From the NCBI GenBank assembly GCA_947565185.1, contig CANODU010000001.1, positions 1 through 64,000 on the forward strand: 64,000 bases of DNA, written 5' to 3'. Source of the stretch: an uncultured Eggerthellaceae bacterium. Lineage in GTDB: Bacteria; Actinomycetota; Coriobacteriia; Coriobacteriales; Eggerthellaceae. The position numbers were made by a program, and so were the translations under genes. The notes under the pieces were generated by a model. It ran no database searches, was not told the DNA's origin, and was given only the letters and a program-made list of their open reading frames with translations. Position 1 is the stretch's first letter. Each line of letters begins with the position of its first letter. Shown in pieces: positions 58,759 through 64,000 of the stretch.

Positions 58759-59700
58759 ATGAGCGCAGAGGATCAAGGCAAGATCTATGATGTCGCAGTC
58801 ATAGGGGCGGGGCCTGCGGGTCTCACCGCAGCCATGTATTGTGCCCGTGCTGGATTGCATACGGCTCTGATCGAGAGCATCTCTGCTGGAGGGCAGCTCG
58901 CCCAAACCGAGCATCTGGAGAACTATCCCGGCTTCAATCAGTCCACCAGCGGCTATGAGCTATCCCAGATCATGCATGAGCAAGCTGAGAGCTTCGGGGT
59001 GGAGACCATCTATGATGAGGTGACCAGCGTCTACTTCGACGCGCAGCCGAAGCGGCTGAACATGGCCTTCGGCACGCTCGTGGCCCGTGCGGTCATCGTG
59101 GCTACGGGTGCGCGCCCGGCGAAGATCGGCCTTCCGCGCGAAGATGAGCTCAAAGGAGCGGGCGTCTCCTATTGCGCCACGTGCGACGGCAACTTCTTCA
59201 GGGGCAAGGATGTGTGCATCATCGGTGGCGGGGATACCGCTGCAGCGGATGCCATCTATCTCTCTCGCATCTGTCGCAAGGTGTTCTTGTTCGTGCGTCG
59301 CGATGTCTTGCGCGCTACCGCCATCTACCACGAGCGGCTCAAAGCACTGCCCAATGTGGAGATCGTCTGGAACACCATCGTGGAGGAGATCTTGGAATCT
59401 GACGGCATGGTCTCAGGCGTCAAGGTGCTGGATAAGAAGATGGGCACGCGGCAGGTGATCCCGCTCTCTGCCATCTTCGTGGCCATCGGCACCACGCCCA
59501 ACACGGAGTTTTTGGCCGGCAGCATAGAGCTGGACATGCATGGCTACATCGTTGCGGATGAGATGGGCAAGACTTCCGTCCCTGGCGTCTTCGCCGCTGG
59601 GGATGTGCGCACGAAGGTATTGCGCCAGGTATCCACGGGCGTGGGCGATGGGGCCAATGCCGCCGATGCCGCGGCTGAGTATCTGTTGCAGCTTGCATAG
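58759..59700 (+). CDS. trxB: Thioredoxin-disulfide reductase
   Basis: This FAD/NADPH flavoenzyme reduces thioredoxin. The 313 residues have the FAD motif VIGAGPAGLTAAMYCARAG, the redox-active Cys139-Ala-Thr-Cys142 (SYCATCDGNFF), the NADPH motif IIGGGDTAAADAIYL and the terminal GVFAAGDVRTKVLRQVSTGVGDGA. ATG 58,759 is chosen because GGAGAGGACGGAGC lies upstream and the protein then begins as usual. Confidence 0.94.
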   Translation: MSAEDQGKIYDVAVIGAGPAGLTAAMYCARAGLHTALIESISAGGQLAQTEHLENYPGFNQSTSGYELSQIMHEQAESFGVETIYDEVTSVYFDAQPKRLNMAFGTLVARAVIVATGARPAKIGLPREDELKGAGVSYCATCDGNFFRGKDVCIIGGGDTAAADAIYLSRICRKVFLFVRRDVLRATAIYHERLKALPNVEIVWNTIVEEILESDGMVSGVKVLDKKMGTRQVIPLSAIFVAIGTTPNTEFLAGSIELDMHGYIVADEMGKTSVPGVFAAGDVRTKVLRQVSTGVGDGANAADAAAEYLLQLA

Positions 59701-59795
59701 CGTGCGCTCACACCTTCGCCTCAGCGCGGCAAGCGGGCATCTCTGCTAGAATCAATGCGTTTTGCACATTCTCTTCAAAGCAGGGATCTTGACCT

Positions 59796-60869
59796 ATGGC
59801 TGATACCGATATGAAAGCGAAGCTTGAGAAGTTCTTAGAAGCATATGAGGACCTCCAGCAGAAGATGGGCAGTCCTGATGTCCTGGCGGATCAGAAGGAG
59901 TACAACCGCCTGGCTAAGGAATACGCGGATCAGGGGGCGCTTGCCAAGAAGGCCGCTGAATACATCTCTGCCTTGGATGATCTTGATGCCGCCAAGGAGA
60001 TGCTCTCCGATGCGGATATGAAGGAGTTCGCTCAGGAGGAGATCGCAGGCATCGAAGAGCGCTTGCCTGCCCTTGAGGAAGACATCAAGTTCATGCTCAT
60101 TCCGGCTGATCCTGCTGATGAAAAGGACATCATCGTTGAGATCCGCGCGGCGGCGGGTGGAGATGAAGCGGCCATCTTCGCGGGGGATCTTTACAAGATG
60201 TATGAGCACTTCGTCTCTTCGCAAGGGTGGAAGACCGAGACGCTGGATGTCTCCCCCTCGGAATCCGGCGGATACAAGGAGATCCAGTTCAAGGTCAAGG
60301 GCGACCATGTCTATTCCATGATGAAGTTCGAAAGCGGCGTGCATCGCGTGCAGCGCGTTCCCAAGACGGAAAGCCAAGGGCGCATCCACACCTCCACGGC
60401 TACGGTGGCCGTCCTTCCTGAGGCGGATGAGGTCGAGGTGGAGATCAATGAGAACGATCTGCGCATCGACGTGTTCCGGGCAGGCGGCCCCGGTGGTCAA
60501 TGCGTCAATACCACAGACTCCGCCGTGCGCATCACCCATCTGCCCACAGGTCTTGTGGTGCAATCCCAGGATCAGAAGTCCCAGCTGCAGAACAAGATCG
60601 CTGCCATGAGCGTCTTGCGTGCGCGTCTGTATGAGAAGATGCTGGCAGAGCAGCAGGCTGCTGAGGGTGCTGAGCGCTTGGCTCAGATCGGCACAGGGGA
60701 TCGGGCTGAGAAGATCCGCACCTACAACGGCCCGCAAGACCGTGTGACCGACCACCGCATCGGCTTCAACTCCAGCTATAACGATGTGCTCATGGGCGAC
60801 AAGCTCATCGATGTGATCACGGCGCTCCAGGCGGCTGATCGCGCGCAGAAGCTAGAGGCGGCTGTGTGA
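59796..60869 (+). CDS. prfA: Peptide chain release factor 1
   Basis: RF1 terminates translation at UAA and UAG. The 357 residues include the codon-recognition domain, the GGQ motif (233-235, in AGGPGGQCVNTTDSAVR) and KTESQGRIHTSTATVAVLPE. The downstream prmC, which methylates the GGQ glutamine, overlaps by four bases (GTGA), a widespread pair. A TAGAAT at 59,747-59,752 may be its -10. Confidence 0.95.
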   Translation: MADTDMKAKLEKFLEAYEDLQQKMGSPDVLADQKEYNRLAKEYADQGALAKKAAEYISALDDLDAAKEMLSDADMKEFAQEEIAGIEERLPALEEDIKFMLIPADPADEKDIIVEIRAAAGGDEAAIFAGDLYKMYEHFVSSQGWKTETLDVSPSESGGYKEIQFKVKGDHVYSMMKFESGVHRVQRVPKTESQGRIHTSTATVAVLPEADEVEVEINENDLRIDVFRAGGPGGQCVNTTDSAVRITHLPTGLVVQSQDQKSQLQNKIAAMSVLRARLYEKMLAEQQAAEGAERLAQIGTGDRAEKIRTYNGPQDRVTDHRIGFNSSYNDVLMGDKLIDVITALQAADRAQKLEAAV

Positions 60870-61753
60870 CGCGAACTGACAAGGTCTGGACCGTCAAAGA
60901 GGCGCTCGACTGGACGCGCGACTATCTTGAGCGCAAGGAGGATGCCAGTGCACTCCTCTCTGCCCGCGCGCTTCTCTCGCATGCCACTGGCCTTTCGCAC
61001 CTAGAGCTCTATACGATGTTCGACCGGCCCCTCTCCATGGGCGAGCGCGACATCCTACGCGACGTCGTCGCGCGCCGTGGCAGGGGAGAGCCCATCCAGT
61101 ACATCTGCGGCACAGCGCCCTTTCGCCACTTGACCGTGAAGGTGCGCCCACCTGTGCTGATCCCGCGTCCTGAGACCGAGATCTTGGTGGATGAGGTGCT
61201 GCGCCACATCGCTTGTGAGGAGGCGCCGATCGTCGCTGACATCGGCTGTGGCAGCGGCTGCATCGCCTGCTCTGTGGCCACGGAAGCGCCCGCGTCCACG
61301 CTCTGGGCGACGGACATCTCTTTCGATGCGTGTCATCTCGCTCGGGAGAACGTAGCAGCATGCGGGGTGGAGGGATCGGTCAGCGTGGTGGAGTGCGACC
61401 TGGATGCGGGCATCCCCTCTGACCTTCGCGGACGGTTCAGCGCCATCGCATCGAACCCACCCTACATTCCCGATGCGGTCATGGAGACGCTGCCTGCAGA
61501 GGTCAAGGATCACGAGTCTCCTTTGGCGCTGGCTGGTGGAGCAGATGGGTTGGATGTGTTCCGTCGCTTGCTCGCCTGCGCGCATACGTGGCTTCAGCCG
61601 GGTGGCCTTCTGGCGGTGGAGCTGTATGAGGAGAGCTTGGATGCGGCGTCTTCGCTTGCTGAAGAGCAGGGATATGAGGATGTGGGGATCGTGGATGACC
61701 TGGCGGGACGCCCGCGCATCCTCTGCGCCATCCACAGAGAGGAAGGACGCTGA
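60866..61753 (+). CDS. prmC: Peptide chain release factor N5-glutamine methyltransferase
   Basis: PrmC methylates the glutamine of the release factor GGQ motif. The 295 residues include GRGEPIQYICGTAPFRHL, VRPPVLIPRPETEILVDEVL, the SAM loop VADIGCGSGCIACSVA and the catalytic Asn197-Pro-Pro-Tyr200 (SNPPYIP). The start is GTG 60,866, overlapping the prfA stop; the stop overlaps the following ATG. Confidence 0.94.
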   Translation: MTRTDKVWTVKEALDWTRDYLERKEDASALLSARALLSHATGLSHLELYTMFDRPLSMGERDILRDVVARRGRGEPIQYICGTAPFRHLTVKVRPPVLIPRPETEILVDEVLRHIACEEAPIVADIGCGSGCIACSVATEAPASTLWATDISFDACHLARENVAACGVEGSVSVVECDLDAGIPSDLRGRFSAIASNPPYIPDAVMETLPAEVKDHESPLALAGGADGLDVFRRLLACAHTWLQPGGLLAVELYEESLDAASSLAEEQGYEDVGIVDDLAGRPRILCAIHREEGR

Positions 61754-62583
61754 TGGAAGAGCGCGAACTGGTGGAACAGCTTGCAGAAGCGGTGGCATCC
61801 ATCAAGGAGAAGCAAGGGATGAGGACCCCTCAGGTGGGCATCATCTTAGGCTCTGGTCTGGGTCCTTTGGCTGACCAGGTGCACGATGCTCAGCATATCC
61901 CGTTCAAGGACGTGCCGCACATGGGCCATTCCACAGCCACCAGCCACGTGGGGCGCTTCGTCATCGGCACGCTCTGCAACACGCAGGTCATCTGCATGCA
62001 AGGGCGGCTCCATGGGTATGAGGGGTGGACGGCTCAAGAGGTGGCATTCCCCGTGTGGCTCATGCATGAGCTGGGCGTGCAGACGCTCATCGTCACGAAT
62101 GCTGCTGGTGCCATCAACAAGACCTATCGGCCGGGGGATATCTGCCTCATGGCCGATCATATCAACTTCACGGGGCGCAATCCTGTAGCGGGTCTTGGCA
62201 ATGAGACGCTCGGGCTGCGATTCTTCTCCATGAAGGATGCCTATGATCCATCTCTGCGTGCGGTGGCGAAGCAGTGCGCGCGGGAGGTGGATGTCTGCAT
62301 GCATGAAGGCGTGTATCTGGGGCTTTTGGGCCCCAGCTTCGAGACGCCGTCTGAGATAGAGGCGTTTTCGCGGTGGGGTGCAGACACAGTGGCCATGTCG
62401 GTGGTTGAAGAGGTCATCGCGGCGCGCTATGTGGGCATGCGCGTGCTGGGCATGTCGCTCATCACCAATATGGCTTGCGGCGTCTTCGCGGCGAACCCCG
62501 ATGAGCGCGAGGTCTTCGACGTGGCCGCGCAGGCCGAATCTGGATTCATCGCATTGATGAGCAAGATTGTCCAGAGAATCTGA
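61753..62583 (+). CDS. punA: Purine nucleoside phosphorylase
   Basis: This enzyme splits inosine, guanosine and their deoxy forms with phosphate in purine salvage. The 276 residues fit the trimeric PNP/PunA family: VGIILGSGLGPLAD, the phosphate-site MGHSTATSHVGRFV, MQGRLHGYEGW, VTNAAGAIN, LMADHINFTGRNP, LLGPSFETPSEI and AMSVVEEVIAA. It is coupled to prmC by a TGATG overlap. Confidence 0.93.
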   Translation: MEERELVEQLAEAVASIKEKQGMRTPQVGIILGSGLGPLADQVHDAQHIPFKDVPHMGHSTATSHVGRFVIGTLCNTQVICMQGRLHGYEGWTAQEVAFPVWLMHELGVQTLIVTNAAGAINKTYRPGDICLMADHINFTGRNPVAGLGNETLGLRFFSMKDAYDPSLRAVAKQCAREVDVCMHEGVYLGLLGPSFETPSEIEAFSRWGADTVAMSVVEEVIAARYVGMRVLGMSLITNMACGVFAANPDEREVFDVAAQAESGFIALMSKIVQRI

Positions 62584-62630
62584 GAGATAAAGCGTATACT
62601 CCTGCGCTACAAGTTCATATCCCGAAATGC

Positions 62631-62898
62631 GTTGAGGGGCTTGCGGCGGGGCGAACGTGATCTTGCAAGAGAGCCAGCGGTCGTGGAAGCTGGCGGTCAC
62701 GCGAACCGATACCTCATCCCTGAGCAGTTCGGCCATGAACGCAGGGAATCCGACAGGCTTACCGCCGGGGTTTTCGTGCTAGTAGGGCCGGGCCGGTGAC
62801 ACCGTCATATGTCAAGACCGCATGGGAGCTTCTCCCATGTTCGCCTGATGAGACATGCGCAGTCCCGATGCCTGACCGTACGGCATCGGGACTTTTTT
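62631..62898 (+). promoter_or_regulatory. T-box leader of ilvD, leucine-type specifier
   Basis: Stem I is recognisable: its base AGGGG (62,635-62,639) pairs with TCCCT (62,717-62,721), followed by GAGC as in classic T-boxes. AGAGAG (62,668-62,673) precedes a GCCAGC/GCTGGC apical stem whose loop GGTCGTGGAA resembles the GGxxGGTGxAA consensus, and CGTGA pairs with TCACG. The specifier position, immediately before A and the stem base, reads CTC (62,713-62,715), a leucine codon. The expected TGGN bulge is not seen in canonical form; GGTGACACC (62,795-62,803) is the nearest match. A strong terminator follows. Leucine-responsive control of branched-chain amino acid synthesis is the likely role. Confidence 0.75.
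62862..62898 (+). terminator. Leader terminator before ilvD
   Basis: GTCCCGATGCC (62,862-62,872) pairs perfectly with GGCATCGGGAC (62,882-62,892), followed by six T residues. It lies between the T-box and the ilvD ribosome site, so it is the expected expression platform. Confidence 0.92.
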
Positions 62899-62915
62899 GT
62901 TGGGAGAGGAGAGCC

Positions 62916-64000
62916 ATGCAGCTCAAGAGCGACCAGATCAAGTCAGGGGTTGCCCGCGCGCCGCACCGCAGCTTGCTGAAAGCGGACGGCGTGACGGGTG
63001 AGGAGATGAAGCGGCCCTTCATAGCCGTGTTCAACTCCCGCAATGACATCATCCCGGGGCATACGAACCTAGACAAGATAGCTGAGGCGGTGAAGGCCGG
63101 CATCTACATGGCCGGCGGCGTTCCCTTCGAGATATCCACCATCGGCGTATGCGATGGCATCGCCATGAACCATGAGGGGATGCACTATTCGCTCGTCTCT
63201 CGCGAGACCATCGCGGATTCGCTGGAGATCGCCATGCAGGGACATGCCTTCGACGGCGTCGTCTGCATTCCGAACTGCGACAAGGTGGTGCCGGGCATGC
63301 TCATCGGCGCGCTGCGCGTGAATGCGCCCACCGTGTTCGTCTCGGGTGGCCCCATGCTGGCTGGCAAGCAGAAGGGCGGGTGCGGCCCCACCACGGATCT
63401 GAACACCCTCTTCGACGGAGCGGCATCGGTCATGAATGGCACCATGACCGAAGAGGAGCTGGCCTACTATGAGGACACGGCGTGCCCCACGTGCGGCAGC
63501 TGCTCAGGCCTGTTCACCGCCAATTCCATGAATTGCCTCTGCGAAGCGCTCGGCATCGCGCTTCCCGGCAACGGCACCATCCCCGCAGTCTATGCGGAGC
63601 GCATCCGATTGGCCAAGCATGCGGGCATGAAGATCATGGAGCTCGTCCAAAAGGACATCAAGATCCGCGACATCATCTCTCAGGCGGCCATCCATAACGC
63701 CATGGAATGCGACATGGCCTTCGGTGGCTCCACGAACACGGTGCTGCACCTCACCGCCATCGCGCGTGCGGCGGGGCACCCCATCACGATGGAGGATTGG
63801 GACGCCGCCAGCGCTCGCACGCCGCATCTGGTGAAGCTGCAGCCTTCAGGTCCCCGTCCGCTTTCGGACCTCTATGAGGTAGGGGGCGTTCCCGTGGTCA
63901 TGCATGAGCTGGCTGAGCTGGGTCTTTTGGATATGACGGCCCGCACATGCATGGGCAGCATGGAAGAGTACCTCAAGCAGTGCACGCAGCCGGCTGACGG
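62916..64000 (+). CDS. ilvD: Dihydroxy-acid dehydratase (partial, 3' end outside window)
   Basis: IlvD dehydrates dihydroxy acids in isoleucine and valine synthesis and supplies the leucine precursor. The first 361 codons run open to the window edge. The reading begins MQLKSDQIKSGVARAPHRSL and includes GVCDGIAMNHEGMHYSL (Cys79), CIPNCDKVVPGMLIGALR (Cys121), and ACPTCGSCSGLFTANSMNC (Cys190, Cys193, Cys196), the cysteines associated with the Fe-S cluster in this family, followed by AFGGSTNTVLHLTAIA. GGGAGAGGAGAG precedes ATG 62,916. It is controlled by the T-box and terminator immediately upstream. Confidence 0.95.
   Translation, partial: MQLKSDQIKSGVARAPHRSLLKADGVTGEEMKRPFIAVFNSRNDIIPGHTNLDKIAEAVKAGIYMAGGVPFEISTIGVCDGIAMNHEGMHYSLVSRETIADSLEIAMQGHAFDGVVCIPNCDKVVPGMLIGALRVNAPTVFVSGGPMLAGKQKGGCGPTTDLNTLFDGAASVMNGTMTEEELAYYEDTACPTCGSCSGLFTANSMNCLCEALGIALPGNGTIPAVYAERIRLAKHAGMKIMELVQKDIKIRDIISQAAIHNAMECDMAFGGSTNTVLHLTAIARAAGHPITMEDWDAASARTPHLVKLQPSGPRPLSDLYEVGGVPVVMHELAELGLLDMTARTCMGSMEEYLKQCTQPAD

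Overview
The window is an ordinary stretch of bacterial chromosome: GC-rich and gene-dense, with short gaps and many ATGA or GTGA stop/start overlaps. Gene content and order suggest a Coriobacteriia-type actinobacterium (family not resolved). The indicators are an mreBCD-mrdA-rodA operon followed by the paired radical-SAM genes of the TIGR03960/TIGR03936 type, a single-chain CydDC-like exporter, the Asp23/YloV/recG/rsmD block, and DUF177-rpmF-plsX-rnc-smc-ftsY. This assignment is inference from gene order; there is no rRNA to confirm it.

Layout. 1-1.7 kb: palindromic repeats and a DUF1846 gene. 1.8-4.5 kb: pyrG and a XerD-type recombinase. 4.5-11.6 kb: the rod-shape/peptidoglycan operon mreB-mreC-mreD-mrdA-rodA plus a DUF697 protein. 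11.6-17.6 kb: the radical-SAM pair and the CydDC-like ABC exporter. 17.6-18.7 kb: a large palindrome cluster and a methyltransferase-like protein without its acceptor cysteine. 18.8-23.5 kb: rpe, cysteine desulfurase, PHP phosphoesterase, Nif3-like protein, C4 zinc-ribbon protein. 23.6-28.9 kb: rpmB, then asp23/yloV/recG/rsmD. 29-37.2 kb: coiled-coil protein, DUF177, rpmF, plsX, rnc, smc, ftsY. 37.2-37.9 kb: second large palindrome cluster. 37.9-45.8 kb: ffh, an endonuclease IV homologue lacking several metal ligands, a SAM-type riboswitch with metK, priA, rpoD. 45.9-49.9 kb: tRNA-Asn, sstT, tRNA-Leu, tig, clpP. 50-56.8 kb: clpX, valS, a zinc-ribbon membrane protein, thrS. 56.8-62.6 kb: CPA2-type antiporter, trxA, trxB, prfA, prmC, punA. 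62.6-64 kb: a T-box leader with terminator and the first 361 codons of ilvD, cut by the window end.

Most genes are housekeeping functions that work as sets: cell elongation; SRP targeting (ffh, ftsY); chromosome organisation and replication restart (smc, recG, priA); protein folding and turnover (tig, clpP, clpX); thiol redox (trxA, trxB, CydDC-like); and translation (valS, thrS, prfA, prmC, rpmB, rpmF, two tRNAs).

The least ordinary material is non-coding. At least three loci (1-0.2, 17.6-18.2, 37.2-37.8 kb) share a modular set of hairpins with fixed linkers. Their stems differ between copies by compensatory changes. Two of the loci are collinear over about 400 bp, with completely different internal hairpins inside one conserved outer stem. 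A second palindrome family, built on GGGGACGGAGGA, includes a perfect 59-bp hairpin in which one unit appears nested in another. Two DNA-repair homologues (18.3 and 39.5 kb) keep their folds but lack catalytic residues.
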